NCBI GenBank assembly: GCA_001630475.1
Contig: KV419398.1
Span: forward strand, 905,825-969,824
Direction: 5' to 3'
DNA length: 64,000 nt
Source: Sistotremastrum niveocremeum HHB9708
Taxonomy: Eukaryota; Basidiomycota; Agaricomycetes; Sistotremastrales; Sistotremastraceae
This document shows positions 23,605-37,048 of this stretch, piece after piece (position 1 is the stretch's first letter; the number at the start of each line of letters is the position of its first letter). Position numbers and translations under genes: made by a program. Below the pieces are notes generated by a model. That model was given only the letters and a program-made list of their open reading frames with translations. It ran no database searches and was not told the origin of the DNA.

Positions 23605-25021
23605 ATGCCAACCCCTCCAGATGTTCTCAGAGCATCCATCATCAAACATAACGAAACATTTACGTCTCTTTTGAAGCTAATACCGGCGAAGTACTACATC
23701 GCAGACGCAGACAGCGAATCCAAGGCGAGCTGAGAAGTTCATTCAAAAAAAGTCCATCCTAACGCGGATACTCGAGTACAGGGAGGCTCAAAATACCAAG
23801 TCAACTCCAAAAATGCGAAGGCTCCGAAGCAGGCTATCAAGGAAGCCACCAAGAAGGCTCGGCGAGAAAAGGTGGCTTAATTTATCACTCTCAGTTGGTT
23901 TCTACTGTGGCTTAAAGTCTCTGTCTACAGCTTGACCCTGCAAATAACAAAACCGTTGTAGAGATTCAGGAGGAAAAGAATGCTCTCAAGATACCCAAGT
24001 CGTCGAAAGGAAAAGGCAAAGCAGTCGAGGATGACAATTCTGAATCCATCGACGTCGAGATGGACGAAGATGTGGCAGATGAGATGGACGTTGAAGACTC
24101 GCAGCCAGTTCCTATGCCAGCCTCTGGTGGTATACAGGAACTTCGAGAGAAGCTGCATGCTAAAATGGCGACCGTGCGACGCGGACCTAAAATTGGCGGA
24201 GAGGCCGATAGCAGGGACGAGTTATTGGAACAGCGAAGGAAGCAGCGCGCGACATTGAGAGAGAACAGGCGAAGAGAGACGAAGGAGAAAATACGGAGAC
24301 AGAATGAGAGTAAAGGGAAGAAAAAGAAAGGACAGGAGAATACGAATGCTGGTCCCAGCACACAGGTTTGGTTTGTGTTCGTTCGTTTGCCACCGATGTT
24401 GACGTGTTGCTCTAGTCCCAGCTTATTGTTCCCGAGCGATTGACTAACACTTTCCAACCAGATCCTCAGTCTTCCTTCGCCAACGTAGCATTCTCAAATG
24501 TTCAAGGCGCTCCATCGACTTCGTCAACGGCGAGGAAGCATAAAGTTTCCTCCGACCCCAGTCAGGCTCTTGCTCAAATCCAAAAGCGAGCCTCGAAGTT
24601 AAACGCATTGCCCGAAGAGAAACGAGAGCAGATCGAGGGACGTCAGAAATGGGAGAAGGCTGAGTTGCGCCTGGAAGGCGAAAAAGTGCGAGACGATGAA
24701 ACTCGGTTGAAGAAGGCTGTGAAGAGGAAGGAGAAAGAAAAGGAGAAGAGCAAGAAAAATTGGTAGGCATCCTTTTATCATCCTCTCTTTGACCTCCTCT
24801 GATTTCTGCTTAACAGGGACGAAAAGAAAGAGCAATTAGCTGCGTCCATGGCTGCGAAACAGAAGAAACGAGCCGATAACATTGCCACGAAAAACGAGCG
24901 GCGCAATGACAAGCGTAAAGGCGTGAAAGTCAAAAATAAAGCCCGACCTGGATTTGAAGGAAAGTCATTCGGGAAAGGTAAAGGGCATTCAAATAAACCG
25001 AAGGGCAAAGGCGGCAAATAG
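23605..25021 (+). CDS. SURF6/Rrp14 ribosome-biogenesis protein
   Basis: Nucleolar RNA-binding protein needed for rRNA processing of both subunits. Five exons (23605-23724, 23782-23871, 23931-24365, 24416-24762, 24817-25021) join in phase. The N-terminal SURF6 box reads [19 protein letters not shown], then [20 protein letters not shown], with KARREKLDP at the exon join. The conserved core [16 protein letters not shown] and the very basic C-terminal helix ([20 protein letters not shown], later [20 protein letters not shown]) are family hallmarks. Intron 1 (23725-23781, 57 nt) appears to use a GC donor, AAG|GCGAGC. The last exon ends in a Lys/Gly-rich tail. Confidence 0.88.
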
Positions 25022-26319
25022 AATACCCTTAATATCGTTTACATGCATACTTTTAGTCCTTATATTACTTTTCAACCCCGTATTCGCTAGGGGCCATCTA
25101 AGTATATGCGGGTTTTGAAGTCTTTCGATAGTCATTGGGTCTGACGTGGACGCTCAGTACTCAGTGCTCAGCACTCGAATCATCTTCATTGCTAGCACGT
25201 TTCATGACTTGTTGTGGGTATCCATGACCATGGCAAATTCAAGAGCGGGTTAAGTTAAGACAAAGATAATCCAGTTCAATTATGGCTGCTGTACTTCGAA
25301 ACATTGCTTACGGTCTAACTAACTACTTACTAGGTACCTTAGAGAGGGACAATTGATGCTCTGCCTATAGGATAGTCAGCTTCGGCTTAGCCTTGGTTAT
25401 AGCGGAAGAGAATGGATCAGAAGGAAGGCAACGGAAAAATCCACATGGGGTTTTGCGCTCTCGGACAACAGAGCCTCGATGAGGTCTCATTTACATCCGT
25501 AATGATTGCATCAGGGAAAAAAGAAGACGTGGACAGGGATGAAATGACGAGACACTTACAGGAAAAGAGCTACGAGGCCAGCCGAGAGAGCGAGTGTGAA
25601 GAAGCCTAGAAAACTTCAAAGTAGGTTAGTAAGATGGCTTGCAAGACGAGATTCACAGTGAAAAAGAGAAAGCTTGGCTCAGCTACCGTTGTAGAAAGAA
25701 TGAATTCAGCACGAGTTATACGAGAAGTAACACTCGTTCGAACAGTGTGAATAAGATGTCATCACCGCCAGCATTTGAATAAAAAGGGTAATCAGAAACT
25801 TGAATAATACATACCAAGTGTTAGCGTGGACCATGCATCTAGTCAAAGAGTTGCTGGTGGAAGGCTTGAATGAGGTAGAAGAGAGGATGAAGAACGGAAG
25901 CGATGATGCGGAGAATTTATAGCGTGTGAGTTTGGCTTTGTTTGTGCCACACAGCACGTGGTCATAGTAACTTAGAAGTGAGGTGGGTCCAGATTCCCAA
26001 ACAACAATGACTAACGCAGTAGCATACGTAGAGTCCAGAATCTAGGGTAGGCTAACGATAATTGAATCGTCCAGCTATGATGAGAGAAACTAAGTAAAAG
26101 ACATGTCCGCATAGTTTGATACACATGATCATGCACTGCAATTATTATATGTATGCTCCAGAGAGTGATATGAATATGCCAGAGTCCAATCGGAAAAGAT
26201 AGCAAAACAAGTGAGCGGCAAAAGCAGTAGTAGTTAACTAGAGAGAGGAGTACTGTGATACTCCTATATGCAAAGTCCGATTAAAAAGAGAAAGAAAGTG
26301 TTCAGATGTCCGATATCAA
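25022..26319. other. 1.3-kb intergenic region between SURF6 and chitin synthase
   Basis: The two genes converge here, so both 3' UTRs lie inside. Frames such as 25412-25609 and 25706-25957 have no domain or splice support. A small perfect hairpin (AGGAGTA, 6-nt loop, TACTCCT) is at 26247-26266, 55 bp after the chitin synthase stop. Confidence 0.5.
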
Positions 26320-29300
26320 TTACTGATCGCCCAACAGGATTTTGTCAATGGCTGCATTGATAGAGAGCTTTCTGGACGATAGATCACAGCCGAACATGTC
26401 CTCTAGCCGCTGGCGAATTTCGCGTTTCGTGACCGTATCGAGGTTCACTTCCTGCAAGATGCTCTTGACAGCGTCCATAATTTCGGTGTCCGAGGGCAGA
26501 CCACTCGTACTCTGAGCACTGGGAATGCGGACGTCGAGGTAATTGGTGATGGGACGAGATGGCGCGTTTCCATACGGAACATGCGCAGAGGCAGGCCGAG
26601 CAGACAAAGCCGGCGAATTGCGTCCTGATTGGTAACCAGGCGGCGCAAATCCAGCCTGAGAGGGAATAGGGGAGAAGGTCCTGGATTGGCTTGCATCATA
26701 GAATGTCTCGCGGCCATACACGGAAGCGGTATGAGCATCGTAGTCCATGAATTCCTTTTGAGGTGGCACCCATGATCCAATTGAGTGATTGGATTCTTTG
26801 TCCCAAAGCTCGTTTTCCTAGCAGAGGATCAGTTTACAATGTCACGACCAAGCTCATGATGAAGCATACGTAGTCGTTCCAAGACTTGAGGGGAATAGAT
26901 CGTGGATCAAATTTGCCTTCGTCCTGAGAAAATAATCATGAGTAATGATCACCGGAAGCTCGAACAATACATACATGGACGATGAGCTTCTTGCCCTTTT
27001 CACCGAGTACGACACGCGTGGCACCCCACGAGAAATCGTCCATCTTCCAGAATGAATACAGGGGCAAGAAGAACGAGAAAGCCGGGATAGCAAGAATGTA
27101 AAAGACCATCCACCCGATCATGTCCCATTTCCTGCGGAAGATGAAGATGAGCGCTTGAAGACCATAGATTGCGCCCAGCATGATCAGTGAAAGTGTCGGG
27201 ATCGGTTGTTTCGCAGCTACAGTCAGGTAGATGAGGTAGACAATCTGACATAAGATCAGAATCTCGACTGACGCAACAAAGAATGAACACGTACGTAAGC
27301 CACAGAGACGGGTTGGACGAGGGTTGATAACAAGTCGATGAAGACGATGAACCGCATCGAGAAACAACAGAAACCGCACAATCTCTCGAGGAAGACAAGT
27401 TCTCCAAGGTTGTGGATTGTAGAGTTAATCCATCGACGACGTTGAGACAACAAAATCTTCCATTCATCAGGAGCCACCGTGTAAGCATGCGCATCGCGCA
27501 CGAACTGCGTCTTATATGCTGGGAAATGCTTCAGGAGAAGAGTAGTCAGATAACGATCTTCACCGAGATGCAGCAAGTTCTTCATGTGCAGTGTGTCAAC
27601 GCGATTTTCCGAGTAATCTTGGATCACTTGATTAGAAATGAAGAGCGGCTTGTGCGTATCAGGCGTCCGCAGCCGATACATGGTGAAACAACCTGGCAAA
27701 CAAGTTACGGATCCGAACAAGCTTTCGAAGGCCTTGGCAAGGTGATGGGAGATAAAGTACTCGTACACCTGATGTACTCATCAGAGGTGTCTTGATCATG
27801 AAATAGAGCGACTCACCTGCATCATGGTAATGATTGACTGCTTGGCGTTCGCCAGCGAAGTTTCACCGCAAACACCAAGAACCTTCTTATCGTGCACCAT
27901 ACTACAGAGTGGTCAGATAGGAACCGCTCATCACACGAGCGCTGTGCTTACGCAGAGACCAGACGATTCAAAGACATTGTATCAACGGTAGTATCAGCAT
28001 CCACCATGAATATGTACTCATAGAACGAGGGGTTGACGCCGATAACATTCTTGATTTGATGATAGATCTCCAGTTCGAGAGGATTCATCGGCGAGTTGAA
28101 ATGAACCTATGACATCAAAGTTGGCCGTTCGTCAGCCAGATCGCGAGACAATATCAGCTAGCATACCTTGTTCAAGAAGTGCATCAGAACCATCTGAGAG
28201 TCACGCTTTCCACGATTCCCTGGACGCTGACGTTCCGTTGGCTTGCCCACTTTGACAAGGACCAAGTACGGCACAACGTGACCGGAACATTCATATAATC
28301 CAGAATAAACCTTGCCCATGTTGTGTTGCTTCGCACCTTCACCGAGTGAAAGGAAGCTTAGAGGCTCAGGATCGACGTTGGGGTCTGCGCCGAGAATGTC
28401 GAGAACAATGCGGGGTGTCGGGCGATCGTTACCGGATCCGACGATCATACCGTCACACACGATGAATAACAGTTTACGTTTGTCATCATAGCGCAATTTA
28501 GCCAAGGAGTCAATCGTCTTCCTCAGGGACTCTTCGCCTTCAGTGTAACAAGGAACCTGGCAGACAATGAATTTGTCGTGATCTTCGGGAGCCCTCGGAG
28601 CGCCAAATTGTAAGGCAGCCAAGAACTTGAAGCCAATCACGGACACCATCACGATGGACAATACGAGTAGGATGTACTTCGAGAACAAACACTGAGGGGA
28701 TTGCCGATTGTCCTGTTTGCCAATGGTGAAAAGGTTGCGAAGACAGATCTTCTGACGAATCAAGGTGTCCTTGTTGATGTTGAGGTTATCAATAAGTTTG
28801 GTGACGTCCTTTCCGGAGTTGAGCTTGAAGACCTCGACAACTTCAGGAGCCATGAATTGCGCATTGATGCCATCCGGTGGTGATTGTCCTGGTGGAGCAC
28901 GCACAGCAGGTCCTGTGTTGATATACGTGGTCAAGTCGTAGACGAGACCATCGTATACACCAACTGCCAGACCTGCGCTGGCCATGTCGCGAAGGGTAGA
29001 TGGAGTGTATCCCATGAAGCCAACTCGATAATGATAACGAAGAATGACCATGTTCTCCCAGTACCAATCCGGTCGGGGATCTGTAGTAGACACACGGAAG
29101 TCATGGTATTGCGCGTTCACGTCGGTGGTGTTTGTAGCATCCAAGACGATGTAGGGACTCAAATTACCGTCCGTACCATCACAAAGCGCGCTGACCTGTG
29201 GCGGATAAACACGCTGCACTTCGTTGAGATATCAAATTCTTACCTGTACAGGGAAAATGTCGGTGGCGTCTAGGCCGCCATACTTGAGGACCGATTTCTT

Positions 29301-32300
29301 TGGAACCACGTTGACGATGGTGGAGTGCGTATTTGCAAAATTGGAAAGGTCGAACACCTCACCACGAATGGCGGTGTAAATGTGGTTGGGATCGCCTTGA
29401 GACGAGTGCGATGCCAATTCGTCAGTTCCGAAGACGAATTCACGGGGACAGATGACGTTTCCGAGGACGGCGATCACGAATACCGCGCACCCACAGATGA
29501 ACCAGATGACCATGTTGATGGCCAGTTTTTCTCTCCAGGCCTGTCGAACATCCAAGCGTTTCATGCGACCGAACCATGACAAGAAGGGATTGGGTAACCA
29601 GAAAGTGAGGAACCACACAAGAACCAGCCATCTACGACGAGTAGAGGTATCTCTAATCTCCTCGGTGACCTCGCCTTCTTGAATTTCACCGGGAAGAGCA
29701 TCCTTCTCGCCCAAGGCTTTCTTGTCTGCATTCTGGAACATATTTCGAGAAGGTGCGTACGACTCCGATCCAAAGTTCGACCCCGTGTCATCGCGGTGGC
29801 TAGTATACCGGCTGACGCCATCAAAGTCTTCGCTGTGCACAGAACCTCGTTCGCCTTGCTCCTCGTACATGTCCGCGCGCATGAAAGGCGCAGCGTTTGC
29901 GACGAGAGGTAGCTGCTGGCTCGAGAGGTTGAAGGCATCGCCGTAACCTGCGGCAGGGGAATGGGCCTCAGAAGCTGGTGTGCTGTAAGGGGCGTAAGGG
30001 TCCATAGCAGGACGTTCAACCAACCCCGCTTCTGCCTCTGCGTCGCGGAGTCGATTACGCTTCTGCTCTTCGACGTCCGTTGCTCGCAAATGATCTTCGA
30101 GCTTATGGAACGCAAGATGACTCAAGAAGACCTGGTGCGAAATAAGCAAAACTGTGATATGTCGAACCTAGATAACTAACCTTATATTGCCCCTGAACTA
30201 GATCCCACTCTTGAAGACCCAACGACTGTCTGGCTTGGATGACTCTCTCGATATCCTCCCCGTCTTCGACTCCAAGAAGAGCGAGCTGATCCCTATATCT
30301 CTCGCAGAATTCTGAGGGCGTCATGCTGACTTCAAATACTGTGCGGTTCCTCCTGGCGATCTCGCTGAGCCCAATGCTTCGTATCTGTGCCTTCACACCT
30401 CTGCCTTCCAGCTGATTGGGAAGTTGAGAGTCATTGGGGTTGAGACAGAATACAAACCAAGGCTGAGTCTCGTCGAAAGTCTGGAAGAGAATTTCGAGGG
30501 CCGCACGGAACTCTCCAGCCTTACAAGCAATGCCGCTCTTAGCCTCATTTGCACCATCTTCGTCGTCGTCTTTGTCATCGTCACCAAGACCGACCTTGCG
30601 TCGAACGGTGCCTTTGCGCCGAGTCGAAGGTGCTCGCATGGGTTTAACGGGTTGCTGAGCAGCAACGATGGTATCCTCATTACGAGGATGCGCTTGTGTC
30701 GCAATGGCCTTACTTGAGAAGAGACCCCGTACGAAAGGATTAATTGAACCGGTCATTTCCGACCCCGACGGGATGTTGGCAGGTGCATCGGGAGTGGGAC
30801 CACGAAGGAGTGACACGAAGTCAGGATTCAAGGCAGCAAGATTCTTCTCCAAGAAATCTTCTGCGGAATACGTCACGCCGCCCGTATAGTGATTAACGGT
30901 AAAGGACGGGAACCCTGAACGATCCATATTCCCAATCTTGAAGCTAGAGTGATTGCCCCATCTTTTCCCAAATGCTTCGACCATGGTATGCTCGGTCTTC
31001 TTTGGCATCTTTCGTGCTTGATCGTCCATGATGTGAATGAGACCACCTGGACGATTTTCAAGCAATCTGACACATTCCGAATTGTCGAAATAGGGAACCT
31101 GAGGAACATAGTTGGATATGCCCTCGGCGCTGTATTCTTCGACGTGGCTTTCGAAAAGGCTTTTCTGTATCCAGTTCTGCAGTTTCTCGTTGGCGTAGTT
31201 GACACAGAACTGGTCAAGAGAGTTGGAGCGACTCGAGGAGGATGGGATATTCTGAGGACCCGGGAGATCCAACAGGCCAATCATGGAGGAGAAATCATCG
31301 CGATGGAGGCGTTGGTTGATGTTCTCGTTGACCCATGAGAACAAGAGGGAATAAAGGGTTTGGGCGAGAGCGTCCCTGTTTTCTGCCGCACCCTCTGGAT
31401 CGAGGAAGACAGTGCATAATTCCTTCTTCACCAACTTGGTCTTGTAAGAGAATACTGCCTCTAAGGCGGAAGGTTGTACGCCTAAGAAATCGGCGACGAT
31501 ATCGAGGACATCAACGTTTTTTACAACAGCTGCGTCGAGATTTCGATGACGATCAATGGTAAATTCGAGGTTGCCAAGGTGAAGAATCGCGGCAATTAAT
31601 TGGCACATTTGAGCGACAGAGCGTTTCGACAAGCCCACGCTCTTCATGGCCATTTTTAATTGCTCGAAACGCAATCCATCATCCTCTCCGCCATTTCGAG
31701 GGATCGCACGCTGCCCCAGATAGCGGAAGGCCTGTTTATCATGGAGATGGAGATGCTGTCTTTCTTCCGTAGACGCGCCGGCAATGAGATAATAGAATAT
31801 GTGAAAGTTGCGCTCTCCGGACGGGGCACCCGTAACGCGGGAACGTTCCAGGTAGTATTCAAGAGTCTTGACTCCACTAACTCGCCCACGATCCGTGAAT
31901 TGCAGCTCTGTGTATTTTCCGAAGCGAGAAGCATTCGGGTTGGAAAGGGTTCGTGCATTGCCAAACGCCTCGAGGACGAACTCGGCGGATGGGATTTGAT
32001 TGGAGAGCTTGGATCCCTTTTTGCCAGGATTTGACACGCTGAGTTCCAGCAGGGATTTGATGATGAGGCGTCGACTCTCTGATTTGCCGCTACCACTCTC
32101 ACCACTGTCGGAGAAACCATGAACAAGAACTTCACAATGTAGATCTATAAATAGCGCACCTGATGAGAATGCCCTGATCCTGGCCCGTCCGTCTCATATG
32201 ATAGTACGCATTGTTGGCCAGCTGGAAGACATGGGGAGGCAGGTAAGTTTTCTCCTCGGCAGTATCGCGATATTCGGCTGCATATTTGACCATGACGGCG

Positions 32301-32509
32301 TCCGCGCTGGAGTTGACATATTTGTATGGGTTGATCGAGACGACGGCAGAGGTCCCAATGGCAGTATATATCTGATCAGTCATAAACCTGTCCCGGATGC
32401 AGGACAGAATGACATCGTCTGATATAGTAGGAAGTTTGGTAAGATCTGTTTCGTTTTCGAGGCGCTGGTAGCTCGAGCTGCCGGATTGTTCACGCCCTGG
32501 CCGGCTCAT
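26320..32509 (-). CDS. chitin synthase with N-terminal myosin motor domain (class V type)
   Basis: Membrane enzyme that polymerises GlcNAc from UDP-GlcNAc into cell-wall chitin and is targeted to growth sites. The product is about 1,950 residues over several exons. The order is: a myosin-like motor with P-loop GESGSGKSE and switch [10 protein letters not shown]; two membrane spans around [20 protein letters not shown]; a cytochrome-b5-like domain; further membrane spans; and the GT2 catalytic core with [11 protein letters not shown], the [12 protein letters not shown] segment and QRRRW. A C-terminal membrane cluster and a DEK_C domain ([20 protein letters not shown]) complete it. The motor's switch II is DLPGPQN rather than the myosin DxxGFE, so force generation is doubtful, as known for related fungal proteins. 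The start [10 protein letters not shown] is the first ATG of the exon. Confidence 0.93.
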
Positions 32510-32760
32510 GGCTGCAGCGGAAAAGAGTAAAGGAAGGAAAGACTAGAACGTTAAGGATCGTAAGGTATGCAAGCAGCTGTTCGTGGTGTTCAGTCAATCA
32601 CTGCACGGCCACCAGGCTGAAACGCACGCGGTGAGAGGTTTGTTTGTTCTTTGTTTGGGTTGCCGACTTTTTCCACTGGTTCGGCGATCGACGTGCCGAG
32701 CATCACGACGACGCAATGGCAACAAAGGAGAAGAAAAATGATCATTCTTTTTATTTCAGA

Positions 32761-34147
32761 CTAATCAAAGGGAATAGGACGTATGCCCGAACCGCTCAGT
32801 CCTGCATCTCCGGCGACTTTTGCGCCGAAAACGCTGGGCACAGGAATACCACAACAATCTGCCCAAGTATTGATTCCGGCGCCATGATTGTGACCTGCAT
32901 GACGGTCGTTTTCGTCCATGGGCGAGGATGGTCCAACAGGAAAGTCTTTGGGAAGACTGATGATTGACCCGAATAGGAAATGTTGGATGACAGGAAGCTT
33001 TCCTAGAACTTCCGCCTGATACATCTTGATCATCCCTGAATTCAATTTATCCCAGGTTTTCACCTGACGTAGGCGCTGAGTTGGATTCCATGCTGCAGAG
33101 ATAAAGAACTTACGATGGATATATCATCCAGCATCGGCGAGTGCCATCGTAAGGATGCTGTTTTGATCTGCGGAGAGGCTCAGAATACATTAATGGCACA
33201 TAAGAGGCTACACACCGAGTTGATGAATTGGATGCAAGCAAGATACATGTAGTCTTTAGAGTATTGTTCGAGGATGTCCTTGTCGTGGATCGACTTGGGC
33301 CGAATGTATTTGTGTCCTCGTAGTTGCGCGCTTCCAAACAAGAACGGAAGAAAATGATAATCGTCCAAGCCCCAAACGCCATGCGAACCAGCGGGCTCAA
33401 GCCAATAGGTGGATTGAATCCTTCTCATGACCTGGATGTATCTGTTATGGGGCTCGATCAGAATTTGACAGGGTTCAAGACAACAACAAGGATGACCTCC
33501 AGAAGACTCGCAGGACGAGGGCCTTGTGGTCATCACTACTAACAACGCCCAGTCTTTCCATACACATCCTGAGAATATCATCAGTGAGGGATGTTAGCGA
33601 CAACGACAGCCACGCACAACCAACAAAGGAAGTTCAGCTCCATCCCACTGCCATAGTCGATTCTAGTGCGATTTCCCCAAGCCTCATTGAAGTACGTCGA
33701 CACCTCATCTATCGCGTCTTGAGGAAGCCCAGGAATGTGTGCATGGATTTGAGGCGCTGACTATGATCAGTAAGAACGGTGTCCTGGCGAAGTCGATAGA
33801 ATTCTAAGACCTCGGCGACTTTGTCGTAGAAATCCCTAAACGCAGGGTTGCCAAATCTAGAAGCCTTGTTCTCGACTGCAGGCGTCTCAATCGCGATCTT
33901 CTCCACGCTATCCAGAGCTTCGACCAGCGCCCTCACATTCTACGAATAGTTAAGTTTCTATAGTTTAGTTACGGGACCTCGCGAGGCTCACGTGCGATTC
34001 CTTACATTCTTCAGTGAGCTTGACACCGATCACGGATTGGTTGAGAAGCTCAATGTAGGAAATAATTTCTTTATGGGTAGACGACGATTGGAAAGCTTGC
34101 AGCTGAACTGGAGAGAGTATAGATTTCGTTGGTACACGGTAAGACAT
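32761..34147 (-). CDS. PP2A phosphatase activator PTPA (peptidyl-prolyl isomerase)
   Basis: Activator of serine/threonine phosphatase 2A with prolyl isomerase activity (yeast Rrd1/Rrd2, also called Ypa1/Ypa2). The product begins [20 protein letters not shown]. Family blocks seen in order are [40 protein letters not shown] followed by [38 protein letters not shown], and [20 protein letters not shown] with [10 protein letters not shown]. The join RVFW|RYIQVM needs a 55-nt intron with donor AG|GTCATC; without it the frame carries a false Cys-rich segment. The C-terminus is a short polar tail ([13 protein letters not shown]). An in-frame ATG at 34207 exists, but MSYRVP is the better family start. 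Confidence 0.9.
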
Positions 34148-35673
34148 GACAAGGTGCTTTCGGATTTTGATTACGTTAACTCCGTTGTAATCCAACTCTG
34201 GGCCCACTCTGCTGACTTCTTCTTATGTATGAATTAGATTGAAAGCCCTTCAATTCCTACCCTACTCCATCTTTCCTCGCTATGCCGCTGCCAATGACGA
34301 TACTCTACTTACTCTAGCGCAATATTAATACGGCATCGCCAAACGCACCGCAAACTACTTGAATGGTGCCTTGACAAGCGCGTCCCGTATCGACAGCTGC
34401 GGATTACGATGAACTAGCATCGGGGTTGAAAGTTGAGACCCTGGTAACAATACTCTTGCTGGACTGGAGAATCTCTGAAATATGATGATCTGGGGTGCAA
34501 CTTGAAGCGCGGTTAGAAGCCAGCGCAGCCTCCATTGCACCGGATGGGTAGACCTTGAATCGGAATGCTGTACAACACCTGTCTTACCCCATGTGAACGA
34601 CAATCGAGCGACCCTGCATGGAAGAAAACAAAACAAGGAGTCATCTTCAAACAGATGCGCTTGGAGCACGAGCTCGAGGCTTGCTGCGATTATTCAACCA
34701 TTGTGACACAGTTGCTGTAAAGTTTTGACTAGCACTAGAGGCCCAGATCCTGTGGAGATAAATGGGTCAAGCATCCGTCTCGTAGACGCGTGAGTTGCGG
34801 CCTCCGCCGAAAACGGAAAGTGAAGTGAGCCAATGTCGCCCACGAGCAGTATAGAAGTGAATCTGTGAATGAGTGAGACGACAGGTAGGTAGTTAAGTAC
34901 CAACTCGAGGGGTTCTGACGCCCGCGAAACGACGTGTGCAATTTTGAACTGCCCTGGTCCGAAGTAGGGTCGTAAGGTCTGAAGATTGAAAAGGTGCTCG
35001 CTCTCCGCGTCATCGTCACGACAGATTGTTGAATAAGTGGTGTCAGATCCAGGATTGTGGGCTGCGGCGATCGAATTTTGACCGATGGCGAAAAGGTACG
35101 GTCACTATTTTGGTTCCTCCACAGCTGCGTCGAATAGAATTGGTATTTCTGCTTAGGGACTATAACGGACTTTGTTTTATGGTGGTAGTCCGCATGACCA
35201 GTCCCACATGTCATGAGATAAAAAACAGGAGACCAAACTTCGAGCGACCCTACAAGGAAATTACCACGAGATGGACACAACGCTCCGGTCGAAAGTTTGG
35301 GAAAATTGTTTGGAAGGGAGCGTGCATGCCAGCCAATCAGGATTATTGTATAGACACCAGAAAGTGAGGTTCAGGTCGTGATGCTATGCTTTCCTTTGAA
35401 GTCATTATTCACACAATATTGAGGACTGGTCCGATAGCTTGTCAGGGCGACTGGACGGAGTTTCGATCAATCATGAGTTGCAACACAGGATACGGGATTC
35501 AATTGCCGTGTGAAGGGGCGAAGAAAAGGGGTGGAGGGGTTGGGTATGCAGTAGTCTGCGCATCAGCATTGCGGATGTTTATAAAATCCTCACCAGAATG
35601 TCACCCTCCATCTCGCCCCAGCACAATCTGCGCGCGTGCACCGATAGCTATAAAACATTGACAAGTGCAAATC
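34148..35673. other. 1.5-kb divergent intergenic region
   Basis: This is the shared upstream region of PTPA (-) and the orphan gene (+). Open frames on both strands are unsupported. A TTTATAAAA at 35578-35586 and a TATAAAA at 35649-35655 lie 90 and 20 bp before the orphan start; the first is the better TATA box. Confidence 0.5.
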
Positions 35674-36655
35674 ATGCCTTTTCCTTCGAATACGAGCCCG
35701 CAAGAAAATCTTGGGGCCGCAATCGTGACACCGGTGCCATTTCGACGGCGTCGACAGATCATGCAGTCAGCATCAGCCTGTGAGCTAGGCATGACAGACG
35801 GTAAGTGTGTGGTTGACGTGGATCAGATACAACATTGACTCCATTTTCTAGGGCTTCCACCCTACCGAATGCCGGTGGCGGGTTCCCAATTCGTGTCGAC
35901 TCCCAGTCACATCGACCTCTCCACCTTAGACGGTGACCAGGATCATTCATTGCCGCCTTCTTTTGTAGCTGCTACGTTAGATGCGCCACCCTCCTACACG
36001 TATGCGACACAAGGAGTCATGAGTTCTCCGGCCAACAGAATAGTTCCTGGGACTCCAGAAGGGGAGAAATTTATCCTGGAAATCAGTCTGTATGGCGGCT
36101 TATGTGAGTGCTCTTCATCAGTTTAAATATATCTAATTCACTTACAATCGAGCAGACTTCAATAATAACCGCAGAGTGGGCTCACCTATCCACCCTATTC
36201 TCGGAAACTTTCACGATCATATCTATATTGACATGATCCGTTCTGTCGAGGACATTTCTGTAGTCGGACTACTCGCTCTCCCTTATATGAGCGAATCGGC
36301 GTTCGAGCCTCCCCGTACACAGATCAAAATAATGGTCGGCGCCTTCGAACTGGAGATTATCGACGAGTTCAATATCCGCGTTTGGACTATCGTCAGCGCA
36401 TTGGTTCACTTCTTTTCTTGCGCACGTTCTGCAGGAGAACAGGCCGTGATGGTAGAGGAGTTTATGGCCTCTCGCATAGGCAGCCACGACACTGCCAAGA
36501 TCCAGAACAAGGCCGTCGAAAAAAGTTTGAGATACGTGGATTTCCTCTGGAAAACAACTGTCCTTGGTTGCCTCAAGCAAGTCGTTACGAGTGACGATAC
36601 GTTCAAAATGTACCTAGTCGTGGCAGAGAGAGGAGGTCAGCAGGAATGCAAGTAG
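35674..36655 (+). CDS. orphan protein, no family recognised
   Basis: Three exons (35674-35800, 35852-36103, 36156-36655) with good GTAAGT/GTGAGT donors join in phase to 292 residues. I do not recognise it. The first 130 residues look disordered and rich in Pro and Ser. The rest looks folded: EGEKFILEISLYGGLYFNNN, GNFHDHIYIDMIRSVEDISV, VGLLALPYMSESAFEPPRTQ and a long mixed helix/strand region ending in LKQVVTSDDTFKMYLVVAER. There is no signal peptide or membrane span. A TATA box upstream and clean introns argue that it is a real, expressed gene, perhaps restricted to a fungal lineage. Confidence 0.7.
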
Positions 36656-37048
36656 GATGGTTGGTCTTCCACAGCTGGAAGAGGTTCAACTTGTTTGTTA
36701 GCGGATTCAAGGCATGGAATGTATATTAGAAATCAAACCCACTCTCAATGTATCTGGTAGCATATCGGCGACAGACTGTGCCAGGCGTAAAGCGCCACGT
36801 TTAAGACGCATGCTAAACTAAGCTGACAATGATCCATTTTCGAATGGGTCGAGCAATATAGAGAGCTTATGTGGATAGCTGAAGCATACTTGTAATTAGA
36901 GGTGCGTCGAAATCGCGACAGGACTAGACAAACTTGTTTAACATCGAACGGCGTAGGGCGCTAGCGCTACTCTCGGCGGAAGCATTTCCGGCTATGACGG
37001 CGAGTAGCGGAGTTTGTAAAGTTCGCGGCTTCTCTCGTTACCCTCATC
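36656..37048. other. short intergenic region before the SFM1-like gene
   Basis: No gene or motif recognised. It contains the 3' flank of the orphan gene and the promoter of the methyltransferase. Confidence 0.5.
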
